A stretch of DNA of 39,508 bases from Chloroflexota bacterium (GCA_004297395.1 SCUO01000026.1:1-39508), one strand, 5' to 3'; numbered from the stretch's first letter, positions 1 through 8,356 are shown. Program-made: numbers and translations. The notes: a model not told the origin generated them from the sequence alone.

Positions 1-1285
1 CCCGTCCGATCCGGGACGAGATCGGACGGGTCACGACGAGCGGGTCGATCGCGACGTCGAGGTACTCGCGGACCTGGCGCTGCGCCGCATCCCGCTCGTC
101 GAGGGCGGCCGTCAGCTCGGCCGTCCGGTCCACGACCCTGGCCTGGACGGAATCGGCCATCCGGTCGAAGGCATCGGCGAGGCGCCCGAGCTCGTCGCCG
201 CCGCCGAGGCCGGTGCGCGCCCCGAGATCGCCCTCGGCGATCTGGTTGGCGGCGCGGGCCAGGGACTCGACAGGGCCGACGACGAGGCGGCGTCCGACGG
301 TGACGAGCAGGGCCAGGGCAACCAGCAGGGCAGCGAGAAGGACGGCCATCCCGGCCGCGAAGCGGCGGGCGGCACCGGCGTAGGCCTGGTCTGTCGAGAA
401 GCCGACGGCGACGTGGAGGGCGTCGTCACCGGTCGAGACCCCGTGGATCGCGTACAGGCGCTCGACGCCGTCGATGCCCGCCCGGGCGATGGCCTCGCCG
501 TGACCGTCGGCGCCGGCCTCGTGCTCGGCGACGACGGCGTCAACGAGCTCCGATTCGGGCGGTCGCTGGCCGACGAATTCGGGGCCGCCAGGGAGACGGA
601 CGAGGACCGTTCCGGACCGGTCCAGGACGGTCAGGGCGGCGCCTGTCGGGAGCCCTGCGTGGCCGACGACCTCCGCCAGCCGATCGACCGTGATCGCCGC
701 GTGGACGGTGCCGATGATCTCCCCCTCCGGCGTTCGGATCGGGACTGCGGCGATGACCAATGGTCGACCCACGATCCGGCCGATCTGGTACTCGCCGACG
801 ACGAAGTCCTCGCCCTCGATCGCGCGCTGGAAGTAGGCGCGATCGGCGAGGTTGACGGTCCCGGCCGCCGGGGCGGCCGAGCAGAAGATGTCGCCCTCGC
901 GATCGGCCGCGGAGAGGTTGCTGTACTCGGGGAACTGGGGGAGCAGGAACGACAGCTCCTCGCGGCAACGCTCGGCGTCCAGGTTCTGGAGCTCTTCCTC
1001 CGCGGCGATCGTCACGAGGGCCGTCCGGGTTCCCTCGAGCGTCTGGTCGAGCGCCGACGCGAATGCTTCGGCGAGGCGCCTCGTCTCCTGCGTGGCGGCC
1101 ACCCGGGCGTCGTTGACATCGATCAGGAGCCAGACCACGTTGGCCGCCAGGAGCGGCACCGCGACGGCGATCGCGAGGACGCCAAGCCGCAGCCGCAGGC
1201 CGAAGCGACCCAGGCGATCGTTGCGGACGTGTGCGGCTTCCTGCCGGCGACCAGACGGCGGGGCGCCTTCCGGACGGGACGCCAA
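1..1285 (-). CDS. Membrane sensor with Cache and HAMP domains (C-terminus cut by window edge)
   Basis: Translation of the reverse strand gives a short polar N-terminus, a first membrane segment near residues 35-52 (LGVLAIAVAVPLLAANVVW), a long extracytoplasmic region and a second membrane segment around residue 300. A HAMP-like stretch (GPVESLARAANQIAEGDLGAR) and a charged helix follow before the window ends. The extracytoplasmic part has the double-Cache signature of a DRAYFQRAI-like segment followed by GRPLVIAAVPI. The family senses small ligands and signals through a C-terminal kinase, cyclase or chemotaxis domain, which is off-window, so the output is unknown. I chose a TTG start at 1283-1285 because AGGAGGAGG lies just upstream; an in-frame GTG further upstream is possible. 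It is transcribed toward the window edge, 164 bases after the acyltransferase gene. Confidence 0.8.
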   Translation of the reverse strand, partial: MASRPEGAPPSGRRQEAAHVRNDRLGRFGLRLRLGVLAIAVAVPLLAANVVWLLIDVNDARVAATQETRRLAEAFASALDQTLEGTRTALVTIAAEEELQNLDAERCREELSFLLPQFPEYSNLSAADREGDIFCSAAPAAGTVNLADRAYFQRAIEGEDFVVGEYQIGRIVGRPLVIAAVPIRTPEGEIIGTVHAAITVDRLAEVVGHAGLPTGAALTVLDRSGTVLVRLPGGPEFVGQRPPESELVDAVVAEHEAGADGHGEAIARAGIDGVERLYAIHGVSTGDDALHVAVGFSTDQAYAGAARRFAAGMAVLLAALLVALALLVTVGRRLVVGPVESLARAANQIAEGDLGARTGLGGGDELGRLADAFDRMADSVQARVVDRTAELTAALDERDAAQRQVREYLDVAIDPLVVTRPISSRIGR

Positions 1286-1449
1286 GGCCTCCTCCTGCCC
1301 CCTGTGGATACGGGGTGCGATCGCCCGGCCGTAGACGCGCCCCTCGAAGCCGGGCAGCACCGCGACGAGTCTAGCGCGGCGGCGCAGCCCGTTTCCGGGA
1401 TCGGCCACCCGGACGGGGCTCGTCCGGGTCCGGCCCGCTGCAGGCCCGG

Positions 1450-2325
1450 TCAGCGGAAGGCGCCGCTGAGCCGCCTGGCGCCGGGCTTCCTCGCCCCGGG
1501 TCCGGGTCCGGCCCGCTCGTGCGCTTCGAGGACAGGTCCCGCGACGACCTCCGCCAGCCCCGCGAGCAGGCGATGGACGGCGTCGCGCTCCTCGGTCGAG
1601 CCGGGTGCGGGCAGCTCCGCCGACGGGTCCAGGCCGGCCAGGGCGAGGGGGTCGAGCGGCGGCAGGACGTGCAGGACAATCCGGCGGCCCAGGTACAGCT
1701 CGTGGGTGCCGCCCAGGACGATGGGAACGATCGGGGTCCGATTGCGAAGGGCGATGTAGCCGATCCCGGCCCCCAGACGCCGGATCGTCCCGGGTGGCGT
1801 CGCGGGCCCGGTCTCCGGGAAGAGACAAAAGACCCCGCCGTGCTGGAGGACGGTCTCGGCGGCGGCGAGGTGGACCGGGACTGCCCGGGCGTCGTGTGCG
1901 GCCGGGATCGGGACGACGCCCCCGAGCCTGGCCATGAGCCAGCGTCGGAGCGGCGAACGAGCCATCGTCCGGGCGTCACCGAAGAACGTCAGACGAGGCC
2001 GCGCCGGCAGGAGCACCCACGGGACGAACGGATCGATCCACGTCCGATGCGGCAGGCCGGCCGCGATCCAGCCGCCGACGGGTCGACCGGCGGCATCCTG
2101 CGGCAGGTGCTCGAGCCCGGAGAACTCGAACCGCAGCCGGAGGGCCGTCGCTGCGAGCCGCCAGGCGCCCCGCAGGATCCGGTAGGTCCAGCCCGGGTCG
2201 GCTGTTGCCGCGCCGTGGAGTCCAGCCGCGAGCTCGGGCTCGGCCGCCCGCCTGGGCTCGGCCACCGGCCTGGGCTCCGCATCCGGCTCACGCCTCGCCG
2301 GTGGCGACCCGCCGGCCATCGTCAT
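1450..2325 (-). CDS. PlsC-like 1-acyl-glycerol-3-phosphate acyltransferase
   Basis: A 291-residue protein of the lysophosphatidate acyltransferase family, which transfers an acyl chain to the sn-2 position of lysophosphatidic acid at the inner membrane face. The catalytic HX4D motif is HRTWID at residues 93-98. GGVVPIP follows near 135-141, FPETG (169-173) stands in for the usual FPEGT block, and TPIVPIVLGG sits near 197-206. The N-terminal 45 residues are rich in Pro, Glu and Ala repeats and are probably not part of the fold. The start (ATG, with a second in-frame ATG two codons later) lies only 24 bases after the aldehyde dehydrogenase stop, so the two are probably co-transcribed. The exact acyl acceptor cannot be read from sequence. 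Confidence 0.85.
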   Translation of the reverse strand: MTMAGGSPPARREPDAEPRPVAEPRRAAEPELAAGLHGAATADPGWTYRILRGAWRLAATALRLRFEFSGLEHLPQDAAGRPVGGWIAAGLPHRTWIDPFVPWVLLPARPRLTFFGDARTMARSPLRRWLMARLGGVVPIPAAHDARAVPVHLAAAETVLQHGGVFCLFPETGPATPPGTIRRLGAGIGYIALRNRTPIVPIVLGGTHELYLGRRIVLHVLPPLDPLALAGLDPSAELPAPGSTEERDAVHRLLAGLAEVVAGPVLEAHERAGPGPGARKPGARRLSGAFR

Positions 2326-2349
2326 CGGTCCGGCGCCGCCGGGTCCCCG

Positions 2350-3828
2350 CTACGACCGGAGATCGATGAAGACGTTCTTCGTCTCGGTGTAGAGGTCGAT
2401 CGCCGACATCCCCAGCTCCCGCCCCACGCCGGACATCTTGTAGCCGCCGAACGGCGCCTCAGTGTGGACGCTGGAGTTCGAGTTGACCGACAGGACCCCG
2501 GCCTGGACGCCCTTTGCGGTCCGGAGGGCCTTGCCGATGTCGCGGCTCCAGATCGAGCCCGACAGGCCGTATGGCGTCGCGTTGGCGAGGGCGATCGCCT
2601 CCGCCTCCGTGTCGAACGGGATGATCGAGACGACCGGCCCGAAGATCTCCTCGCGGGCGATCCGCATGTCGTTGTCGACGCCGTCGAAGACAGCCGGCAT
2701 GAGGTACGCGCCCTCGGCCAGCGCCGGGTCGTCGGGGGCCGCGCCGCCCACGACGAGGTTGGCGCCCTCGCCCAGGCCGATCTCGATGTAGTCCTTCACC
2801 CGGTCGCGCTGCTTGAAGCTGACGAGCGTCCCGACCTCGGTCTTCTCGTCGGCCGGGTCGCCGACGACGACCTTCCGGGTTGCCTCCGCGAACAGCTCCA
2901 CGACCCGTTCGTGGACCGGGCGCTCGACGAGGATCCGGCTCCGGGCGCAGCAGTCCTGACCGCAGTTGTCGAAGACGCTGTACGGCGATTCGGCGGCGAA
3001 GCGCTCGATGTCGGCGTCGGCGTAGACGATGTTGGGGCTCTTGCCGCCGAGCTCGAGGGAAACCTTCTTCACGTTGTTCGAGGCCAGCCGCATGATCTCC
3101 TGGCCCGTCGTCGTCTCGCCGGTGAAGGCGACCTTGCCGACGCCCATGTGGGCGGCGATTGCCGCCCCGGCCGAGCCGCCCGGCCCGGTCACGACGTTCA
3201 CGACGCCGGCCGGGAAGCCGGCCTCGAGGGCCAGCTCACCGAGCCGCAGCGCCGTCATCGGGGACAGGCTGGCCGGCTTCAGGATGCAGGTGTTGCCGGC
3301 GGCGAGGGCCGGGCCGAGCTTCCACGAGGCCATGAGGATCGGGAAGTTCCAGGGCACGATGAGGCCGACGACCCCGATCGGCTCCCGGAGCGTCAGGTCC
3401 AGGCCCGGCTTGGACACCGGGATCGTCTGGCCGAAGATCTTGTTGGCCGCCCCGCCGTAATAGTCGAAGACGAGGCTCGCCCCGATGACCTCGCCCCGGG
3501 CGCTCGAGATCGGCTTGCCGGTGTTGCGGCACTCGAGCTGGGCCAGCTCCTCGGAGTGCTCCTTGACGAGGGCCGCGAGCTTGGCGAGGGTCCGGCCGCG
3601 CTTGCCGGCGGCCCAGGTGCTCCAGCCCTTCGGGTCGTCGAACGCCCTCCGGGCGGCTGTCACCGCGGCGTCGACATCGGCCGGCCCGCCGAGCGGGGCC
3701 GTGGCGATGACCTTCGCGGTGGCAGGGTTGACGACCTCGAAGGTCTGGCCGTCGGCGGCATCGACGGACTGGCCGCCGATCACCATCTTCAGGGTGCTGA
3801 TGCCGGACGCGGTCTGGTCGATGGCCAT
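2350..3828 (-). CDS. NAD(P)-dependent aldehyde dehydrogenase
   Basis: A 492-residue aldehyde dehydrogenase of normal family length. PWNFP lies at 159-163 with the transition-state Asn161, the general base Glu259 is in LELGGKSPN, and the nucleophile is Cys293 in GQDCCARSR; EEIFGPV and PFGGYKMSG occur near the C-terminus. The family oxidises aldehydes to acids. Overall it resembles betaine-aldehyde and gamma-aminobutyraldehyde dehydrogenases, but substrate specificity cannot be assigned. The glutamine-synthetase-like ligase and APC permease at 10.9-14.0 kb make a gamma-glutamyl-amine route possible, although they are not in the same operon. It is divergent from the K+ channel gene (150 bases) and leads a probable two-gene unit with the downstream acyltransferase. 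Confidence 0.93.
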   Translation of the reverse strand: MAIDQTASGISTLKMVIGGQSVDAADGQTFEVVNPATAKVIATAPLGGPADVDAAVTAARRAFDDPKGWSTWAAGKRGRTLAKLAALVKEHSEELAQLECRNTGKPISSARGEVIGASLVFDYYGGAANKIFGQTIPVSKPGLDLTLREPIGVVGLIVPWNFPILMASWKLGPALAAGNTCILKPASLSPMTALRLGELALEAGFPAGVVNVVTGPGGSAGAAIAAHMGVGKVAFTGETTTGQEIMRLASNNVKKVSLELGGKSPNIVYADADIERFAAESPYSVFDNCGQDCCARSRILVERPVHERVVELFAEATRKVVVGDPADEKTEVGTLVSFKQRDRVKDYIEIGLGEGANLVVGGAAPDDPALAEGAYLMPAVFDGVDNDMRIAREEIFGPVVSIIPFDTEAEAIALANATPYGLSGSIWSRDIGKALRTAKGVQAGVLSVNSNSSVHTEAPFGGYKMSGVGRELGMSAIDLYTETKNVFIDLRS

Positions 3829-3966
3829 CGGAGGAACCTCGGTTGGGTGGGCGCGGCCGGGGTCATGGCGCGCCGAGGCGGGGTCGGGTCGGACGTGGGT
3901 CGATGATACGCCCGGGGTCCGACCCCGACCGGCGCGCGATCCCGTCCGCGAGATCCTCAGGAGGGC

Positions 3967-3972
3967 TAGATT
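3967..3972 (+). promoter_or_regulatory. TAGATT -10 element, probably leaderless start of the K+ channel gene
   Basis: TAGATT ends 6 bases before the ATG of the channel gene, which places the expected transcription start at or next to the start codon. No convincing -35 is seen. The same geometry recurs at five other genes in this window. Confidence 0.45.
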
Positions 3973-3978
3973 CGGAGC

Positions 3979-5049
3979 ATGGCGACGATGCCGGCGGGAA
4001 CGGCCAGCGTGGACGGGCAGCGCGAGGGCGGACTACGCCGCCTGCGCTCGGGCCTGCGATCCCAGTCGCAGGCCGGGCGTCACGTCCGGGTCCTCGTCGT
4101 CGTGGTCCTCGCGATCATCATCGTCGGGACGCTCGGCTTCGTCGTCTTCGAGGGCTGGTCGCTCGAGGACGGGTTGTACATGACCGTCATCACGATGACA
4201 ACCGTCGGCTTCCGCGAGGTCCGCGAGCTCGACGCGACCGGGCGGCTGTGGACGATCCTCCTCGCGATCGCCGGCGTGGCGACCATCTTCGGATCGATCG
4301 GCATCGTCGCCGAGTCGGTCCTAGCCGAGGCGGCCAGTGGACGGAGGGAGCGGCAACGGATGATGGACGCGGTGGCGGCCCTCCGGGGGCATTTCATCCT
4401 GTGCGGCTATGGCCGCGTCGGGACGACCGTGGCGCGCGAGCTGGCCCACGCCACGATCCCGTTCGTCGTGGTGGACATCAACCCGGCCTCGCTGGCCATC
4501 GCCACGCATGACGGGTTCCACGTGGTCGAGGGCGACGCCACCCGGGACGAGGTCCTCCGCGAGGCCGGCGTGGAGCGAGCCCGCGGGCTCATCACGACCG
4601 TCGATTCCGACGCCAACAACGTCTACGTGACGCTCTCCGCCCGGGCCCTCAATGCCAGCCTGTTCATCGTCGCCCGAGCCAACCAGGACGGGTCGGAGGG
4701 CAAGCTCCTCCAGGCCGGGGCGGACCGCGTTGTCTCGCCGTACACCCGCGCCGGCCGCCAGATCGCCGAGCTTGCCACCCGACCGCGGGTGGCCGACTTC
4801 ATCGATTACGCCCTGTCCCACGGCGAGCTCGCCTTCGCCATGGAGGAGGTCGAGATCGCCGCCGACGGCCCGCTGGCGGGACGGACCGTCGGCTCGCTGG
4901 TCGGCGACGGCATCCACACCCTGGCCATCGTCCGGGGTCCGCGCGACTACGAGCCGAACCCACCCGCCGACCGGGTCCTCACGCCCGGGGACGGCCTGAT
5001 CGTCTCGGGGACCTCCGACACCCTGCGCCGGCTGCGCGAGCGCGCCTGA
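3979..5049 (+). CDS. Two-TM potassium channel with RCK (TrkA-N/TrkA-C) domains
   Basis: A 356-residue channel of the MthK/VIC superfamily type. The first membrane helix is near residues 37-56, a pore loop carries the filter TVGFRE at 75-80, and the second helix is near 91-112. A cytoplasmic RCK domain begins with the nucleotide-binding GYGRVG (143-148) and Asp166, and a TrkA-C-like module lies around residues 275-356. The filter has Phe-Arg where canonical channels have Tyr-Gly-Asp, a variant seen in a subset of bacterial channels. Expected role is K+ flux gated by ligand bound to the RCK ring. The start ATG follows a TAGATT box by 6 bases, suggesting a leaderless message. It is divergent from the aldehyde dehydrogenase. 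Confidence 0.9.
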   Translation: MATMPAGTASVDGQREGGLRRLRSGLRSQSQAGRHVRVLVVVVLAIIIVGTLGFVVFEGWSLEDGLYMTVITMTTVGFREVRELDATGRLWTILLAIAGVATIFGSIGIVAESVLAEAASGRRERQRMMDAVAALRGHFILCGYGRVGTTVARELAHATIPFVVVDINPASLAIATHDGFHVVEGDATRDEVLREAGVERARGLITTVDSDANNVYVTLSARALNASLFIVARANQDGSEGKLLQAGADRVVSPYTRAGRQIAELATRPRVADFIDYALSHGELAFAMEEVEIAADGPLAGRTVGSLVGDGIHTLAIVRGPRDYEPNPPADRVLTPGDGLIVSGTSDTLRRLRERA

Positions 5050-5055
5050 GTCCCA

Positions 5056-5081
5056 GCCTGGGGCCCGGGCAGCGCCCAGGC
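5056..5081 (+). terminator. GC-rich hairpin after the K+ channel gene
   Basis: GCCTGGG (5056-5062) and CCCAGGC (5075-5081) form a 7-bp stem with a 12-base loop, starting 7 bases after the channel stop. There is no T-run, so it would be a weak or factor-assisted terminator. Confidence 0.35.
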
Positions 5082-5122
5082 CCTGGCAGCGCCCAGAGAT
5101 GCTTGACGCACTCGTCAGCCGC

Positions 5123-5141
5123 TATATCGTGTGCCGATATA
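5123..5141 (+). promoter_or_regulatory. PadR-type palindromic operator
   Basis: TATATCG-N5-CGATATA, a perfect 7-bp-arm palindrome 28 bases before the start of the small membrane protein. A near-identical palindrome (16327-16347) sits over the promoter of the sodC-PadR operon. TATAAT (5138-5143) overlaps the right arm and could be the -10, but no good -35 is spaced for it. PadR-family regulators are known to bind AT-rich palindromes of this kind; assignment to the PadR proteins in this window is inference. Confidence 0.6.
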
Positions 5142-5169
5142 ATCGGTACAACGATGTGGAGGGTGTCCC

Positions 5170-5673
5170 ATGGACGTTCCGGTGACCAGCGCGAGGCGCG
5201 GGCTCGCCCGGCTGCTCGTGGCGGCGATCCTCGTCTGCCTCGTCCAGGTGATCCTCGCCCAGTTCCTGTCCGGGATCGTGGCCGCCGGGCACGCCACGTA
5301 CCATGCGGTCATAGCGATCGCGGTGCTCGTGCCGGCGCTCGGGATCGCGCTGCGCTGGCCGCACTCGGGCACCGCCACGTGGGCGCCGGCACTCGGGCTG
5401 CTGGCACTCGCCGCAGCGCAGCTGGTCGAGTCGCTGGGCGCCTTCGGGTATGCCGTGGACAACGACACCCGGGCGAACGGCATGGTCGTGCTCCACGACC
5501 TCGGCCTCGGCCTGACCGGGCTCGGGATGACCGCGGCGATCATCGGGCTCGTCGCCGGCCTGGTGGCCGTCGGGAACCGGCGCCGTGGCTGGGCTCGAGG
5601 AGCGATTGTCGGGACGTCGGTCGCGACCGGCCTCGCCGGGGTGCTGGTCATGAAGATGCTGTTCGGGTTCTAG
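5170..5673 (+). CDS. Small multi-pass membrane protein, unknown function
   Basis: A 167-residue protein I do not recognise. Four hydrophobic segments are visible near residues 13-37, 45-62, 74-93 and 110-133, plus a short C-terminal one near 145-163; an Arg-rich stretch (GNRRRGWARG) lies before the last. There are no catalytic motifs. The ATG has GGAGGGTGTCCC upstream. The promoter region carries a PadR-type palindrome shared with the sodC operon at 16.3 kb, which suggests membership of a PadR regulon, perhaps a membrane-stress response. Its TAG stop shares the sequence CTAG with the stop of the convergent ppgK gene. Confidence 0.75.
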   Translation: MDVPVTSARRGLARLLVAAILVCLVQVILAQFLSGIVAAGHATYHAVIAIAVLVPALGIALRWPHSGTATWAPALGLLALAAAQLVESLGAFGYAVDNDTRANGMVVLHDLGLGLTGLGMTAAIIGLVAGLVAVGNRRRGWARGAIVGTSVATGLAGVLVMKMLFGF

Positions 5674-6464
5674 GCGGCCGACGACACCTTCGCCTCCGCG
5701 GCGGCCATCGCCGCGCCCACGATCCCGGCGTCGTTGCGGAGCTGGGCCGGGACCACCGGCGGCCGGACCGTGAGGTAGGGCAGGAACCGGTCGGCGTTCT
5801 TCGAGACGCCCCCGCCGAGGACGATGAGGTTCGGCCAGAACAGCCGGTCGATGGCGTGGAGGTGCTCGTCGAGGTCGCCCGACCAGGCCTTCCACGACAG
5901 GCCCCGCCGGATCCGGGCGACTGCCGCAGAGCGGCGCTCGGCGTCGCGACCCCGGATCTCCATGTGGCCGAGCTCGGTATTCGGGACGAGGACGCCGTCG
6001 ATGAACAGGGCCGACCCGAGACCGGTTCCCAGGGTCAGGATGAAGACGGTCCCGGGCACGCCTCTGCCCGCCCCGAAGCGCATCTCGGCGATGCCCGCCG
6101 CATCGGCATCATTGAGGACCTGGACCGACCGGCCGACCGCGGCGGCGAGGGCCCGCCCGGCATCGAACCCGATCCACGCCGGATCAATGTTCGCCGCGGT
6201 CTTCGTGACGCCGCCGATGACCACGCACGGGACGCCGACCCCGACCGGGGCCGCCGGCGCGCCGGCCTCGCGGCCCAGGCGCTCGACGAGCCTGGCGATG
6301 ACCCCGACGACCGCCGCCGGCGTCGACGGCTGGGGCGTGGCGACCCGGTGACGAGCCCCGACCAGCTGGCTGGTCTCGATGTCGACCGCGGCGCACTTGA
6401 CGCCGCTGCCGCCGACGTCGACCCCGATCGCGATGCGCCGCCCGGCGTCCGTCACCTTCGGCAT
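5670..6464 (-). CDS. ppgK: ROK-family polyphosphate/ATP glucokinase (PpgK-like)
   Basis: A 264-residue sugar kinase of the ROK family, close to polyphosphate glucokinases, which phosphorylate glucose using polyphosphate or ATP in the cytoplasm. Phosphate-binding DVGGSGVK is at residues 16-23, NDADAAG near 118-124, and LTLGTGLGSALF, followed by NTELGH, near 143-165; the last two blocks are typical of PpgK-type enzymes. The ROK Cys-rich zinc motif is absent, as expected for the PpgK subgroup. It starts 8 bases after the stop of the SDR gene, so the two form an operon. Polyphosphate use is inferred from family resemblance only. Confidence 0.85.
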   Translation of the reverse strand: MPKVTDAGRRIAIGVDVGGSGVKCAAVDIETSQLVGARHRVATPQPSTPAAVVGVIARLVERLGREAGAPAAPVGVGVPCVVIGGVTKTAANIDPAWIGFDAGRALAAAVGRSVQVLNDADAAGIAEMRFGAGRGVPGTVFILTLGTGLGSALFIDGVLVPNTELGHMEIRGRDAERRSAAVARIRRGLSWKAWSGDLDEHLHAIDRLFWPNLIVLGGGVSKNADRFLPYLTVRPPVVPAQLRNDAGIVGAAMAAAEAKVSSAA

Positions 6465-6472
6465 CGGCCGCC

Positions 6473-7240
6473 CTAGAAGTAGTTCACGGTAATGCCGCCG
6501 TCGACGACCATCGCGGCGCCGTTCGTCCAGCGTGATTCGTCGGAGGCGAGGTAAATCCCCATGGCAACGATCTCCTCGGGCTTGCCGAACCGGCCGGTCG
6601 GGTTGCGGGCCAGTCGGATCCGCTTCGCCTCCTCGTCCTTGACCAGCCAGTCCATGAGCAGCGGCGTCTCGACCGGGCCGGGGCAGATGGCGTTGGTCCG
6701 GACGCCCTTCGGGGCGAACTGGACCGCCAGCGACTTCGTGAGGGCCAACACGGCGCCCTTCGAGGCCGTGTAGGCGTCCTGGGGATTCGAGCAGCCGATG
6801 AGGGCGACGAAGCTGGAGATGTTGATGATCGATCCGGAGCCCTGCTTGATCATCTGCGGGATGGCGTACTTGCAGCCGAGGAAGACGCCCCGGACGTTGA
6901 CGGCCATCACCCGGTCCCAGTCCTCGACCGAGGTATCGATGACCGAGTGGTCGGCCTCGGGCATGATCCCGGCGTTGTTGTAGAGCACGTCGACCCGGCC
7001 GTAGGACGCGACAGCGTGGTCGACCATCGCCTTTGCCGACGCTTCATCGGCGACGTTGGTCTTCACGAAGGTGGCCTCGCCACCGGCCTCGCGAACGAGC
7101 TTCACGGTCTCCTCGCCGGCGCCCTCGTTGTACTCGGCGACGACGACCCTGGAGCCCTCGGCAGCGAACATGAGGGCGGCCACGCGACCCATGCCCGAGC
7201 CGCCCCCGGTGATGATCGAGACCTTGTCCTGGAGTCGCAT
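6473..7240 (-). CDS. Short-chain dehydrogenase/reductase (classical SDR)
   Basis: A 255-residue classical SDR oxidoreductase. The cofactor motif TGGGSGMG is at 11-18, Glu36 follows the second strand (VVVAE), and NNAG lies near residue 90. The catalytic Ser is in NISS and the Tyr/Lys pair in YTASK, with the CPGPVETP loop and a C-terminal VDGG block typical of 3-oxoacyl-ACP-reductase-like members. The acidic residue after strand 2 favours NAD(H) over NADP(H). The ATG chosen has GAGGAGA 8 bases upstream; longer open frames upstream lack similarity to SDRs. The substrate is unknown. Pairing with ppgK 8 bases downstream suggests a sugar or polyol, weakly. Confidence 0.9.
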   Translation of the reverse strand: MRLQDKVSIITGGGSGMGRVAALMFAAEGSRVVVAEYNEGAGEETVKLVREAGGEATFVKTNVADEASAKAMVDHAVASYGRVDVLYNNAGIMPEADHSVIDTSVEDWDRVMAVNVRGVFLGCKYAIPQMIKQGSGSIINISSFVALIGCSNPQDAYTASKGAVLALTKSLAVQFAPKGVRTNAICPGPVETPLLMDWLVKDEEAKRIRLARNPTGRFGKPEEIVAMGIYLASDESRWTNGAAMVVDGGITVNYF

Positions 7241-7436
7241 CCGCCGTCTCTCCTCGATGTGATGAGGGTCTGGCGGGACGGGCGGACCCTCGGCCGTGGC
7301 TGGGTTATGCGCGGCGGCCGCTCGTGGCGGTCGCGTGGTGGGCATCGTACCCGGGCGGGACCGCCCCGCGATGTCTGGCGCGGTGCGGTGCGCGGTCCCG
7401 CTGGCACCCGCCCGCCGAGATCGCCCGGGTCGAGCG

Positions 7437-8315
7437 TCAGTCGGTCGCGAGGACGCTGGCCAGCGCCGCCGCCGCATCGGTCACGCGGACGGGCAGGAGC
7501 CGGGCCGGGCCGTCCGTCACCGCCCCGGCGGCCGGACCGCCGATCGCGACGATGAGGCGCTGCCCCGACGCAGCGAGCGCGGCAACGACCTCGCGGGCCG
7601 GACCAACGTCGGCGCGTCGCGGGACGCCGATGACCGCCGCCACGGCGTGGCCGTCGAGGGCGGCATGGGCCCATGACGCTACGGGCGTGTCAGGCCCCAG
7701 GTACAGGACGTCGACCCCGCGACGGCGGAGGGCGACCGCGAACGCCAGCGTGCCGATCTCGTGGCGGCACCCCGGCGGCAGCCCGACGACGACGGAGCGC
7801 TCCGCGCGCGGGCGTCCGCCGAGGTCGAAGAGGGCGGCCAGCCGGCGCTGGACGGCGGCGCTCGCAAGGTGCTCCGCGGCGACATCGATCCGGCCGGCAG
7901 CCCAGGCCGTTCCGAGGGCGGCGACCGCGGGCAGGAGGCCATCGTCGATCACCGCCTCGTAGGAGCCCCGCGCCAGGATCTCGTCGATGGCCGTCTCGAT
8001 GCCGGCCGTGTCGTAGGTCGAGGCGGCGACAACGAGGGCCTGGTCGCCCGCCGCGCCGCCCGCCTCCAGAGCGCCGGGCTCGACGACGCCGGCATCGGCG
8101 GATCCGGTGGCGACCGCCTCGGCCGCCTGGGACGCCGACCAGCCCGAATCGATGAGCGCGCGCATGGCCCGAAGGCGGGCGATCGCTGCGTCGTCGTAGA
8201 GGCGGTAGCCGCTCGGGGTCCGGCTGGGAGCGACGACGCCGTAGCGGCGCTCCCAGGCGCGGAGGAGGGCCACGGCGACGCCGCTCCTGGCGGCGGCCTG
8301 ACTGATCGTGTACAT
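7437..8315 (-). CDS. carH: CarH/LitR-like MerR regulator with B12-binding photosensory domain
   Basis: A 292-residue protein. Residues 1-70 are a MerR helix-turn-helix (YTISQAAARSGV, LRAWERRYG, SGYRLYDD). A four-helix cap follows, with Trp138 and, ten residues on, Glu148-His149 (the W-x9-EH signature of CarH photoreceptors). A Rossmann cobalamin domain carries His185 in GCRHEIGT as the lower axial ligand. In known CarH, adenosylcobalamin drives a DNA-bound repressor tetramer in the dark, and green/blue light cleaves the Co-C bond and releases it. All named residues are present here, so light sensing is likely. It is divergent from DUF378 and heliorhodopsin genes, with an 11-bp-repeat operator overlapping its own start codon. 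Confidence 0.88.
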   Translation of the reverse strand: MYTISQAAARSGVAVALLRAWERRYGVVAPSRTPSGYRLYDDAAIARLRAMRALIDSGWSASQAAEAVATGSADAGVVEPGALEAGGAAGDQALVVAASTYDTAGIETAIDEILARGSYEAVIDDGLLPAVAALGTAWAAGRIDVAAEHLASAAVQRRLAALFDLGGRPRAERSVVVGLPPGCRHEIGTLAFAVALRRRGVDVLYLGPDTPVASWAHAALDGHAVAAVIGVPRRADVGPAREVVAALAASGQRLIVAIGGPAAGAVTDGPARLLPVRVTDAAAALASVLATD

Positions 8316-8326
8316 GGTTTGTACAG
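8308..8326 (+). promoter_or_regulatory. Candidate CarH operator: 11-bp-spaced direct repeats
   Basis: Two copies of the pattern nTnnACAn, at 8308-8315 (GTGTACAT) and 8319-8326 (TTGTACAG), start exactly 11 bases apart. Each contains TGTACA. CarH operators are known as 11-bp direct repeats with this kind of core. The first copy overlaps the carH start codon, implying autoregulation; the site is also about 30 bases upstream of the -35 of the divergent promoter. A third, degenerate copy may follow near 8329-8336. Confidence 0.55.
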
Positions 8327-8356
8327 ACTACCACAACACTCGTGCGGCACAAACCC

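Noticed and set aside
1519-3906. A 795-codon open frame on the plus strand, opposite the acyltransferase and aldehyde dehydrogenase
   Set aside because: It is antisense to two genes with complete family motifs and reads as Arg/Gly/Asp-rich low-complexity protein without any recognisable domain; an artefact of high GC content.
5103-5128. TTGACG at 5103-5108 with TATATC at 5123-5128 as a promoter
   Set aside because: The spacer is only 14 bases, too short for a normal sigma-70 promoter; only the palindrome is retained as a feature.
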